Assembly (NCBI GenBank): GCA_047605205.1
Contig: JASGGE010000049.1
Span: 1-24,352, forward strand
DNA from: Siphonobacter sp047605205
GTDB lineage: Bacteria > Bacteroidota > Bacteroidia > Cytophagales > Spirosomataceae
Length of the DNA: 24,352 bases
Direction of reading: 5' to 3'
Numbering within the stretch: the stretch's first letter is position 1; each line of letters starts with the position of its first letter. Below, piece after piece: positions 15,101 through 22,802 of this stretch. Made by a program: the position numbers and the translations under genes. The notes beneath the pieces are model-generated. The model had not been told where the DNA came from. It saw only the letters and a program-made list of their open reading frames with translations, and ran no database searches.

Positions 15101-17737
15101 TTATACCAAACTCGCTACTTTAGCCAAAACATTAGGCAAACCCGAAACATCCGAACCACCAGCCGTAGCAAAGAAAGGCTGGCCACCGCCGCCACCTTTT
15201 ACTTCTTTTGCCAGGTCACGAATCAGTTGCCCGGCATTCATGCCACGATCTTTTACTAAATTTTCTGAGATCATTAAAGCTAAAGCAGGCTTACCGCCTA
15301 TTTCCGCTACCAATAAGGCAAACAGATTATCTACTTTGTCTTTCAGTTGATATGCCAATTGTTTTAAGGCATCTGCATTCGGAACATCAACCTGTTCTGC
15401 TACAAAGTTCAATCCGTTTTTCTCAGTAACTTTTTGAAGAAGGGTTTCCCGAACAGAACTCAACTTTTCAATTTCCAGCGTATCTACGCGTTTTTGCAAG
15501 GTGGATTTCTCTTCCAGTAGGCCGTGCACGGATTTGAGAATATCCTGCGTTTTGAGAAGCTCTTTCAGTTGGTCGAGTAAGGCAGTCTGTTCTTCCAGTA
15601 ACTGGAAGGCTTTTTCGGAAGTGATGGCTTCAATCCGACGAACACCCGTAGAGGAAGAACTTTCAGAGATAATCTTGAACAAGCCAATTTCGCCCGTGGC
15701 GGGTACGTGTGTACCCCCGCATAACTCAACGGAATAAGCGGGGTCAAACGTGATTACCCGAACAAAATCACCATACTTTTCACCGAAGAGGGCCGTTGCT
15801 CCGCGTTTCTTTGCTTCTTCAATCGGAACGTTCCGCTCTTCCTGTAAGGCAATATTTTCACGAATTTTCTCATTAACGCGTTTTTCAACCTGTGCTAACT
15901 CGTGCTCACTCATTTTGGTAAAATGCGAGAAGTCAAAACGTAATACGTCTGGACTAACCAAAGAACCTTTCTGAGCAACATGCGAGCCTAGTACCTCACG
16001 CAAGGCACTATGCATAAGGTGCGTTGCGGTATGGTTGGAAGCAATTAACTTTCGACGAGAAGCATCAACATTAGCCTTAACCCTGGGCCCGAGAGCATTC
16101 AGTTTTTCTTCAAACTCTTCGTCTTCTACCACATGAATGCTTAGGTCATTCTCTTTCTTGGTATCTATAACGGCTACTTCCGTATTCCCCCAGCTTAAAA
16201 GGCCTGTATCGCCAACTTGCCCCCCTGATTCGGCGTAAAAAGGGGTTTGATCTAGTACAACGTGGTATTGCGTTTTCCCTTTGGCTTCTACTTTCCGATA
16301 CTTGACAATCTGGGCGTTAGCTTCTGTTTTGTCATATCCCAGGAAGATGGTTTTACCACCTTCGTTTAATTCTACCCAGTCTGATTTCTCCGTGGCAGCA
16401 TCCTTACGTGAACGGCTTTTCTGTTCAGCAAGGGCTTTTTGATACCCGGCCTCATCAATAGAAAAACCTTTTTCACGAGCAATCAGAGCCGTTAAGTCAA
16501 CCGGGAACCCGAAGGTATCATTGAGTTCAAAAACGGTAGCACCGTCAATGATTTGCTGTGGGTTATGGATGGATGGTTGCAGAATTTTATCCAGCAGCGT
16601 TAAGCCCTTTTCAAGCGTACGTAAAAAAGCGGCTTCTTCTTCCTGAATAACTTTCGCAACGAAATCCTGCTGAGCTTTTAACTCAGGGAAAACGCCGTCG
16701 AACTGTTCAGAAAGTAAGGGAATCAAGGAATACAGGAAAGGTTCACGGAAACCCAGATAGGTATAACCATAACGAACGGCCCGACGCAAAATCCGGCGGA
16801 TAACATAGCCAGCCCGAACGTTTGAGGGTAACTGTCCGTCTGCAATTGCAAAAGCAATGGCCCGAATATGGTCAGCAATGACCCGCATGGCGATATCGGC
16901 CCATTTTTCTTCCCCGTAGGTTTTATTAGCAGCCTTAGCAATGAAGTTAATAGTACCTGTAAATACGTCAGTATCGTAATTGGATTTTTTCTTCTGAATA
17001 GCCATGCATAGCCGTTCGAAACCCATACCAGTATCCACGTGCCGGGCCGGTAGTGGTACAAGTGAAGAATCGGCTTTCCGTTCAAACTGCATGAATACGT
17101 TATTCCAGATTTCAACTACCTGTGGATGGTCTGCATTAACGAGATCTTTCCCGGGGGTCTGATCAACCTCAGCCTGGTCGCGTAGGTCAATATGGATTTC
17201 CGAGCAGGGGCCACAAGGGCCTACCTCGCCCATTTCCCAGAAGTTATCCTTTTTGTTACCCAACAGAATAGGTTCTTCGCTGCCCAGGATTTCTTTCCAG
17301 ATATCAAAGGCTTCCTGATCGAAGGGAACCCCGTCTTTTTCATCCCCGCCAAATACAGAAACGTATAAACGCTCTTTTGGTAATTGGTAAACGCCCGTCA
17401 GCAATTCCCAGGACCAGTGCAGGGCTTCTTTCTTAAAATAATCACCGAACGACCAATTACCCAACATTTCAAACATGGTATGGTGATACGTATCAAAGCC
17501 AACATCTTCCAGGTCATTGTGCTTTCCAGATACCCGAAGGCATTTCTGAGTATCAGCAATTCGTTTGGCCGGGGGGGTACCATTCCCCAGGAAGTAGTCC
17601 TTAAACTGGGCCATTCCTGAGTTATTAAACATTAACGTGGGGTCGTTTTTGGCTACTAATGGGGCCGAGGGAACAATCAAATGACCTTTTGAAGCGAAAA
17701 AATCAAGAAAGGCCTGGCGTATCTCTCTGGAAGTCAT
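15101..17737 (-). CDS. alaS: Alanine--tRNA ligase
   Basis: A full-length 878-residue alanyl-tRNA synthetase, which charges tRNA-Ala in the cytoplasm. In order: class II catalytic domain at the start (TSREIRQAFLDFFASKGH, MFNNSGMAQFKDYFLG), tRNA-recognition helices, an editing domain with zinc-binding HTATH (His569, His573) and CGGTH (Cys673, His677), a coiled-coil stretch around 720-770, and the Gly-rich C-Ala domain (KGGGGGQPFFATAGG). The ATG at 17737 begins the family sequence; a TTG at 17776 in frame lies near the expected transcription start, because TACCTTTG is at 17795-17788. Essential housekeeping gene, divergent from the MerR-type gene. Confidence 0.98.
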   Translation of the reverse strand: MTSREIRQAFLDFFASKGHLIVPSAPLVAKNDPTLMFNNSGMAQFKDYFLGNGTPPAKRIADTQKCLRVSGKHNDLEDVGFDTYHHTMFEMLGNWSFGDYFKKEALHWSWELLTGVYQLPKERLYVSVFGGDEKDGVPFDQEAFDIWKEILGSEEPILLGNKKDNFWEMGEVGPCGPCSEIHIDLRDQAEVDQTPGKDLVNADHPQVVEIWNNVFMQFERKADSSLVPLPARHVDTGMGFERLCMAIQKKKSNYDTDVFTGTINFIAKAANKTYGEEKWADIAMRVIADHIRAIAFAIADGQLPSNVRAGYVIRRILRRAVRYGYTYLGFREPFLYSLIPLLSEQFDGVFPELKAQQDFVAKVIQEEEAAFLRTLEKGLTLLDKILQPSIHNPQQIIDGATVFELNDTFGFPVDLTALIAREKGFSIDEAGYQKALAEQKSRSRKDAATEKSDWVELNEGGKTIFLGYDKTEANAQIVKYRKVEAKGKTQYHVVLDQTPFYAESGGQVGDTGLLSWGNTEVAVIDTKKENDLSIHVVEDEEFEEKLNALGPRVKANVDASRRKLIASNHTATHLMHSALREVLGSHVAQKGSLVSPDVLRFDFSHFTKMSEHELAQVEKRVNEKIRENIALQEERNVPIEEAKKRGATALFGEKYGDFVRVITFDPAYSVELCGGTHVPATGEIGLFKIISESSSSTGVRRIEAITSEKAFQLLEEQTALLDQLKELLKTQDILKSVHGLLEEKSTLQKRVDTLEIEKLSSVRETLLQKVTEKNGLNFVAEQVDVPNADALKQLAYQLKDKVDNLFALLVAEIGGKPALALMISENLVKDRGMNAGQLIRDLAKEVKGGGGGQPFFATAGGSDVSGLPNVLAKVASLV

Positions 17738-17787
17738 AAATATATTCGTCGGTTCGGTATATCGTACATCTAACACAATTGAGGCCG

Positions 17788-17795
17788 CAAAGGTA
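17788..17795 (-). promoter_or_regulatory. -7 promoter element TACCTTTG of alaS
   Basis: On the minus strand TACCTTTG matches TAnnTTTG, 50 bases before the alaS ATG, giving a leader of roughly 45 bases. No clear TTG sits 19-23 bases further upstream. Confidence 0.6.
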
Positions 17796-17955
17796 ACTTA
17801 ATTTTTCGGCGAGCCTATGTTTTAGTAAACACCAAACGCAGGATGTGTGGTTCTATTTTTTCTGACTGATAACCAGAGATTTAAAAAAAAATGGAAAAAA
17901 CTAATGGGTTGACATTATAATTTTACAGAAAAATTAGGCATTTTTAAGGTGTATT

Positions 17956-17979
17956 CCGGTTAACCGGCCGGTTTTTTGT
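17956..17979 (+). other. Overlapping palindromes followed by a T-run in the alaS-merR gap
   Basis: The 347-base gap between alaS and the MerR-type gene holds no convincing gene. Its main feature is CCGGTTAACCGG (17956-17967) overlapping AACCGGCCGGTT (17962-17973), both perfect palindromes, followed by a run of T. On the plus strand this can fold as a short terminator-like hairpin about 105-130 bases before the MerR-type ATG, or be a double operator. The left half of the gap is A-rich and otherwise empty. Confidence 0.4.
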
Positions 17980-18084
17980 GTCGAGCCTTAGTTGAAAGTG
18001 TAACAATGACGTACTCTTTCGTGAGATTCTTTCGTTTGTTTGGGGTAGTAACACCTTCAGCAGAAACTATTAGAAGCGGTGATT

Positions 18085-18495
18085 ATGACGGACGAGAAAC
18101 GATATTATACTATTCGTGAAGTAGCAGAAAAGTTTTCTTTTGATATCTCAAAAGTGAGATACTGGACTGATAATTTCCCCACATTAAAAACGAAAGTGAA
18201 ACGGAATAAAGGGGGGGATCGGATGTATACAAAGGAAGATATAAAGCAATTGGAAATTATTTATGAACTGGTTGAACAGCGTGGATACACGCTTAAAGGA
18301 GCTCGTAAGTATATTGAAAATAAGGAATTTAAGCAGGAGAATAATAACGAACTGATTGATTCACTACTGGAATTACGAAAATTTTTAGTGGATTTGCGTG
18401 CGGTATTAGACGAGAAAAGTGGGGCTACTCGTAAGACCAGTTCTGACGAAACCGAAGGGAAAAGCTCAATTAAATGGCTTGGCCAAACGAAATAA
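18085..18495 (+). CDS. MerR-family transcriptional regulator
   Basis: A 136-residue DNA-binding protein. Residues about 5-75 form a MerR-type winged helix: YYTIREVAEKFSFDISKVRY (first helix-turn-helix), then the wing GGDRMYTKEDIKQLEIIYEL, then RGYTLKGARKYI. The remaining 60 residues form a short helix (SLLELRKFLVDLRAVLDE), likely for dimerisation, and a polar tail; no cysteine-based metal site or drug-binding domain is seen. This small form is common in Bacteroidota; its targets are unknown. The ATG at 18085 is preferred to a GTG two codons earlier. It ends before its own terminator. Confidence 0.88.
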   Translation: MTDEKRYYTIREVAEKFSFDISKVRYWTDNFPTLKTKVKRNKGGDRMYTKEDIKQLEIIYELVEQRGYTLKGARKYIENKEFKQENNNELIDSLLELRKFLVDLRAVLDEKSGATRKTSSDETEGKSSIKWLGQTK

Positions 18496-18513
18496 TCATC
18501 TTTAACTATAACA

Positions 18514-18548
18514 AAGAAGGCTCGTGACTAACACGGGCTTTCTTCGTT
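18514..18548 (+). terminator. Intrinsic terminator of the MerR-type gene
   Basis: AAGAAGGCTCGTG (18514-18526) pairs with CACGGGCTTTCTT (18532-18544), 13 bp with two G-U pairs and loop actaa, followed by cgtttt. It lies 19 bases after the stop codon. Confidence 0.8.
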
Positions 18549-18661
18549 TTTATCCTCTTTACCTCTGAACCTATATCGCACAATTAAAGCTAATATTGTT
18601 AAGTATCAGCCTAATTACTATAGAGTTGGCTGGTGAAAACTCAGACGTACCCGAACGGACT

Positions 18662-18679
18662 TTGTGCATTAACGCACAA
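18662..18679. promoter_or_regulatory. Inverted repeat TTGTGC-N6-GCACAA before the aldehyde dehydrogenase gene
   Basis: TTGTGC (18662-18667) and GCACAA (18674-18679) form a perfect 6-bp inverted repeat, 20-37 bases before the ATG at 18699. A further GCACAA half-site is at 18578-18583. The layout fits an operator for a dimeric regulator; which one is unknown. Confidence 0.4.
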
Positions 18680-18698
18680 GTGCTTAATACTAAAACGC

Positions 18699-20252
18699 AT
18701 GCAATTAATTGGTTATCAGGAATCTAATGCGGGAACAGAAACATTCTTTGGGTATAATCCGGCAGTTGCTGAAAAGTTAGAACCCGCTTTTGTTGATGCT
18801 ACTGAGCAGGAAATCAATCAGGCTGTAGCTCTAGCCAATCAGGCTTTTGATACGTACCGCTTGATTTTGGGTAAAGATAAAGCCGCTTTTCTTGAGGCAA
18901 TCGTTGAAGAGATTCTGGCCATAGGCGATGAACTTTTACAGACGGCTCATCTTGAAACCGCTTTACCAATAGCCCGCTTAACAGGAGAACGCGGGAGAAC
19001 TACGGGACAGTTAAAGCTTTTTGCTGAATTATTGCGTGAAGGTTCCTGGGTGGAAGCTCGCATGGATACTGCTCTGCCCGACCGACAACCACTGCCTCGA
19101 CCAGATTTGCGACAAATGCTGTTGCCCATTGGCCCAGTAGCCGTTTTTGGAGCGAGTAATTTTCCTTTTGCCTTTTCAGTAGGAGGTGGTGATACGGTTT
19201 CTGCATTAGCAGCTGGTTGCCCGGTAATCTTTAAGGCTCATCCGGCTCACCCGGCAACTTGTCAGTTAGTTGGAAAAGCAATCCTGAAGGCTGCTCGGCG
19301 TTGCGAAATGCCCGAAGGCGTTTTTTCGATGGTACACGGCACACAAACCGCAGTAGGTATGAGCTTGGTTAGGCATCCTTTTGTAAAAGCAGTAGCCTTT
19401 ACAGGATCATTTCGTGGGGGTAAAGCCTTATACGATGCTGCCCAAAAACGAGAGGAGCCCATTCCGGTATATGCCGAAATGGGTAGTACAAACCCGGTTT
19501 TCTTTTTACCAGGGATTTTGAAAGAACGAGGCGAAGACCTTGCTCAGGCTTACGTGAGCTCTTTAACACAAGGCGTAGGGCAATTTTGTACGAATCCGGG
19601 GGTAGCCATTTTACCCGCTGGCCAACAGGCATTTGCAAGCGAAGCTTCACGGGTACTGAGTGCCACAAAAGGGGGCTATCTATTAACCGCTGGCATTAAA
19701 AAGACATACGAACATGGAATAGAAAAATTGTCTGCCAAAACAAAGGTATTAGGTATTGGGCTAACGGATTCAGCTTTGCAGGCTAGGCCTATTGTAGTAG
19801 AAAGCACAGTTAAAGAAGCGATTCAGGACCAGACGTTAACTGAAGAAGTGTTTGGGCCTTCTTCCGTTTTGTTACATGCTGATAATGATGAAGATATATA
19901 TAATTTCGCCCGCCAATTGAATGGTCATTTAACGGCAACAATTCACGGTACAGAGGAAGACTTTAAGCAATATGCTGCACTAATATCAATTCTTCAAACG
20001 AAGGTTGGCCGCTTAATTATTAATGGATTTCCGACGGGCGTAGAAGTTAGTCACGCCATGACGCACGGCGGCCCCTTTCCAGCTACGACAGATGCCCGAT
20101 CTACCTCAGTTGGAACAAAGGCTATTGTTCGGTTTACCCGACCGGTTTCGTTTCAGGATTTTCCTGACTTTTTGTTACCTGATGAATTGAAAACCTCCAA
20201 TCCGCTGTCGATTTGGCGGATGGTTAATGGAAATTGGGAAAAAGAAAACTAG
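18699..20252 (+). CDS. Aldehyde dehydrogenase, 2-oxoglutarate-semialdehyde (2,5-dioxovalerate) dehydrogenase type
   Basis: A 517-residue cytoplasmic NAD(P)-dependent dehydrogenase. The family oxidises 2,5-dioxopentanoate to 2-oxoglutarate, the last step of non-phosphorylating pentose, glucarate/galactarate or hydroxyproline breakdown. Visible marks: the cofactor segment PVAVFGASNFPFAFSVGGGD followed by GCPVIFKAHPAHPAT (the HPAHP form is typical of this subgroup), general base Glu260 in YAEMGSTNP, and catalytic Cys297 in GQFCTNPG. The ATG at 18699 starts the family N-terminus MQLIGYQES; a GTG at 18633 would add 22 unlikely residues that cover a candidate operator. No pathway partners are adjacent. 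The hexuronate operon is 5.7 kb away, so a shared sugar-acid role is only a guess. Confidence 0.9.
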   Translation: MQLIGYQESNAGTETFFGYNPAVAEKLEPAFVDATEQEINQAVALANQAFDTYRLILGKDKAAFLEAIVEEILAIGDELLQTAHLETALPIARLTGERGRTTGQLKLFAELLREGSWVEARMDTALPDRQPLPRPDLRQMLLPIGPVAVFGASNFPFAFSVGGGDTVSALAAGCPVIFKAHPAHPATCQLVGKAILKAARRCEMPEGVFSMVHGTQTAVGMSLVRHPFVKAVAFTGSFRGGKALYDAAQKREEPIPVYAEMGSTNPVFFLPGILKERGEDLAQAYVSSLTQGVGQFCTNPGVAILPAGQQAFASEASRVLSATKGGYLLTAGIKKTYEHGIEKLSAKTKVLGIGLTDSALQARPIVVESTVKEAIQDQTLTEEVFGPSSVLLHADNDEDIYNFARQLNGHLTATIHGTEEDFKQYAALISILQTKVGRLIINGFPTGVEVSHAMTHGGPFPATTDARSTSVGTKAIVRFTRPVSFQDFPDFLLPDELKTSNPLSIWRMVNGNWEKEN

Positions 20253-20405
20253 GCAGGATTTTTTAATAAATCCATTCGGAATGAAAGCTTTAAACGACTT
20301 GTTACGTTTAGTAGAATATAACAAAAGTATTTTAGAGTCAGAGTTTGTATTCTGTTTTATTCATGATGTCTGGACAATCCTGCGGACATCGAAACTGTTT
20401 TATCA

Positions 20406-20840
20406 ATGGCCGATCAGAATAACTTACTGAATCGTATTTTACATTCTGTTTTTTTTAACTCTGCCAAAACAAAGGCAGGAAAAGCGGTTAAGAATCCAGC
20501 AACATTACTGCATTTAATTACGCAGGTTTTGAAGAAAAGCAGTAGCAATCCAATGGGAATCGTAAACGATGCCCAGGATAAGATCAGCCTGTTAGTACGG
20601 ATGATTCGTGCTTACGCAAAGGGGCAGTATCGTGTGTTACCCTGGAAAAGCCTCGTATTAACAGTAGCAGTGCTTTTTTACTTTGTCAGCCCGATTGACG
20701 TGATTCCTGACCTATTACCAATTGTAGGATTAACCGACGATATAGCCCTGATTTTATGGTTATACCGTGTTATTTCGAAGGATTTGGCTGATTTTCAGGC
20801 TTGGGAGCAAGAACAGGTTACCAATGCCGAAACCTTGTAA
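20406..20840 (+). CDS. YkvA-like protein, DUF1232 domain
   Basis: A 144-residue protein with the DUF1232 core at about 78-115: LPWKSLVLTVAVLFYFVSPI then the hallmark IDVIPDLLPIVGLTDD (97-112). The core is hydrophobic and predicted to enter the membrane as one or two helices; the rest is basic and polar. Family function is unknown. The ATG at 20406 begins the protein, 153 bases after the dehydrogenase gene. The gap between holds no convincing gene. Tail residues 120-144 are helical and acidic. Confidence 0.88.
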   Translation: MADQNNLLNRILHSVFFNSAKTKAGKAVKNPATLLHLITQVLKKSSSNPMGIVNDAQDKISLLVRMIRAYAKGQYRVLPWKSLVLTVAVLFYFVSPIDVIPDLLPIVGLTDDIALILWLYRVISKDLADFQAWEQEQVTNAETL

Positions 20841-20866
20841 AAACAATTCAATTGAAACAAAAGGAA

Positions 20867-20896
20867 GATTTGTTTGTCATATTTTCAAACGAAATC
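20867..20896 (+). terminator. Weak hairpin between the DUF1232 gene and tatA
   Basis: GATTTGTTTG (20867-20876) pairs with CAAAC (20886-20890) and, after a bulged G, AAATC (20892-20896). The stem is A/T-rich and no clean T-run follows, so it may be a weak terminator or chance. Confidence 0.25.
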
Positions 20897-20932
20897 CTTA
20901 ATTTTACACACAATATAATTAAGTCTTAAGAC

Positions 20933-21133
20933 ATGGAAATGGCATCAATTTTGGCGTTTAGCCTAGGTGGGCCCGAAATCGCCCTGGTTATTTTTGCCTT
21001 CATTCTCCTTTTTGGAGCTAAAAAAATTCCTGAACTGGCACGGGGACTGGGTAAAGGTATTCGTGAGTTTAAGGACGCCAGCAAGGAAGTCCGTAACGAA
21101 ATTGAAAAAGCTAGCGACGAAGCGAATAAATAG
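20933..21133 (+). CDS. tatA: Twin-arginine translocase subunit TatA/TatE family
   Basis: A 66-residue inner-membrane protein forming the pore-like part of the Tat system, which exports folded proteins with twin-arginine signals. A short N-terminal stretch leads to one membrane helix at 14-26 with the polar Glu15 typical of the family, then the hinge FGAKKIPELARGLGKGI (27-43) and an amphipathic helix with a charged tail. The length is usual for Bacteroidota TatA. The start is the ATG at 20933. tatC is not in the window. A strong terminator follows 20 bases after the stop codon. Confidence 0.95.
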   Translation: MEMASILAFSLGGPEIALVIFAFILLFGAKKIPELARGLGKGIREFKDASKEVRNEIEKASDEANK

Positions 21134-21153
21134 TCGTCAATGCTTACAAACCA

Positions 21154-21191
21154 GGGCTTAGCTAAACAGCTATGCCCTTTTCTTGTTTTTT
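21154..21191 (+). terminator. Intrinsic terminator of tatA, just upstream of gatA
   Basis: GGGCTTAGCT (21154-21163) pairs with AGCTATGCCC (21168-21177) with one T-T mismatch and an aaac loop, followed by a T-rich tract (21178-21191). The tract ends 27 bases before the proposed gatA start, so it also shapes gatA expression. Confidence 0.8.
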
Positions 21192-21218
21192 ACCGGATCC
21201 CTGAATTTACCAATCACT

Positions 21219-22661
21219 TTGAAGTATTATTCTTCTTTCAGTACGCTTCAACAAGACCTGCATCAAGGGAAAGTTTCCTGCCTTGATATGGTTACGTATT
21301 ATCTCGATCGAATTGCAGCTAAGCCTGAATTAAATGCTTTTACGGCGGTATATTCAGAAGAAGCCCGCTCGCGGGCCGAACAGATAGATGCCAAACTGGC
21401 TTCAGGAAACGCCGGCAAATTGGCCGGTATGGTAATCGGAATAAAAGACCTGCTTTGTTACCAGAACCATGGCGTACAGGGAGGAAGTAAGATTCTCCAG
21501 GGCTTCGTTTCGCAATTTACCGCTACTGCTATCCAAAACTTACTTAATGAAGATGCCATCATAATCGGGCGGCAGAATTGTGATGAGTTTGGAATGGGGT
21601 CTGCCAATGAAAACTCGGCTTTTGGCCCTGTTCGCAATGCAGCTGATACGAATCGAGTGCCAGGGGGATCTTCCGGTGGTTCGGCCGTGGCTGTTCAGGC
21701 AGACTTATGTTTTGCTTCTATTGGTACGGATACCGGCGGTTCTGTACGTCAGCCAGCAGCCTTCTGCGGAGTAGTAGGGTTAAAACCCAGTTATTCCCGT
21801 GTATCACGTTGGGGCTTACTGGCTTATGCTTCTTCATTCGATACAATCGGCCCAATTGCCCGTTGTGTAGAAGATGCTGCCTTATTATTGGAGGTAATGG
21901 CTGGAGAGGATGACAATGACAGTACGGTGTCCAGAATAGAGGTACCACTTTATTCAAAGCAGTTAAAAATTGAAGGGTCAAAAAAAATTGGTTATCTTCG
22001 CGAAAGTCTTGATTCAGAGGGAGTCGATGAGTCAGTAAAAATTGTATTACGCCAGACCATTACTCGCTTACAAGATGCTGGTCATGTGGTTGAACCCATT
22101 GAATTTCCATTAGCGAAGTATTTTCTCCCTACGTACTACATCTTGACTACCGCTGAAGTAAGTTCCAATCTTTCCCGGTATGATGGCGTACGCTACGGAT
22201 ACAGAAGTCCAAAAGCCGTTGATCTGGATTCACTCTACCGCCTTACCCGGACTGAAGGGCTTGGGGCTGAAGCCCGCAAACGGATCCTGCTGGGAACATT
22301 TGTATTGAGTGCAAATTATTACGACGCTTACTATACAAAAGCCCAACGAGTAAGGCGTTTAATAAAAGAAGAAATTGAGCAGCTGTTTCAGGAGTATGAT
22401 TTCCTGATATATCCTACCACACCTTCGGTAGCATTTCCGCTCGGTGAAGAATCTTCTGACCCTTTAAAAATGTTCATGGCTGATATCTTTACGGTACAGG
22501 CCAACGTAACGGGTGTTCCGGCTATTTCATTACCACTGGGATCTGATAAACAGGGCTTGCCCATTGGTATTCAGGTTTTAAGTAGAGCTTTTGCTGAAGA
22601 AAAACTACTGGCTTTTGCTCATTATATTGAAACAGAAATAAAAGAAGTAGCCACTATTTGA
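21219..22661 (+). CDS. gatA: Glutamyl-tRNA(Gln)/aspartyl-tRNA(Asn) amidotransferase subunit A
   Basis: A 480-residue amidase-signature enzyme that frees ammonia from glutamine so that GatB can amidate Glu-tRNA(Gln) or Asp-tRNA(Asn). The catalytic triad is complete: Lys76 (GIKDLL), cis-Ser151 (PGGSSGGS) and nucleophile Ser175 (GTDTGGSVRQPA). Other family stretches: NCDEFGMGSANENSAFGPVRNA and RWGLLAYASSFDTIGP. No ATG is available at the start. I chose TTG at 21219, which gives MKYYSSFSTLQQDL, close to known GatA N-termini. A TTG at 21183 lies inside the T-tract of the tatA terminator and is unlikely. gatB and gatC are not in the window, as is common in Bacteroidota. Confidence 0.93.
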   Translation: MKYYSSFSTLQQDLHQGKVSCLDMVTYYLDRIAAKPELNAFTAVYSEEARSRAEQIDAKLASGNAGKLAGMVIGIKDLLCYQNHGVQGGSKILQGFVSQFTATAIQNLLNEDAIIIGRQNCDEFGMGSANENSAFGPVRNAADTNRVPGGSSGGSAVAVQADLCFASIGTDTGGSVRQPAAFCGVVGLKPSYSRVSRWGLLAYASSFDTIGPIARCVEDAALLLEVMAGEDDNDSTVSRIEVPLYSKQLKIEGSKKIGYLRESLDSEGVDESVKIVLRQTITRLQDAGHVVEPIEFPLAKYFLPTYYILTTAEVSSNLSRYDGVRYGYRSPKAVDLDSLYRLTRTEGLGAEARKRILLGTFVLSANYYDAYYTKAQRVRRLIKEEIEQLFQEYDFLIYPTTPSVAFPLGEESSDPLKMFMADIFTVQANVTGVPAISLPLGSDKQGLPIGIQVLSRAFAEEKLLAFAHYIETEIKEVATI

Positions 22662-22689
22662 ATAAGCAAAGTATTGATTATGAAGTGTA

Positions 22690-22708
22690 AACTCTGGCTG
22701 ACAGAGTT
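22690..22708 (+). terminator. Hairpin after gatA
   Basis: AACTCTG (22690-22696) and CAGAGTT (22702-22708) form a perfect 7-bp stem with loop gctga, 28 bases after the gatA stop. No T-run follows, so termination is uncertain. A second small hairpin, TGGAG/CTCCA, lies at 22760-22775 in the leader of the next gene. Confidence 0.3.
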
Positions 22709-22802
22709 AAAGAGACCTTCTGCCCTCACTGAACCGGATGAATTTTAGTAGTGAATCGTTGGAGTTCATACTCCAGCATAACCTAACGACAAACCCTAAA
22801 AA

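Noticed and set aside
15501..16000. Several 60-80 codon plus-strand frames inside alaS
   Set aside because: They are shadows of a strongly supported gene and carry no domain signature.
20281..20430. 49-codon frame between the dehydrogenase gene and the DUF1232 gene
   Set aside because: It overlaps the start of the DUF1232 gene by 25 bases, has no recognisable features and is of a length expected by chance.
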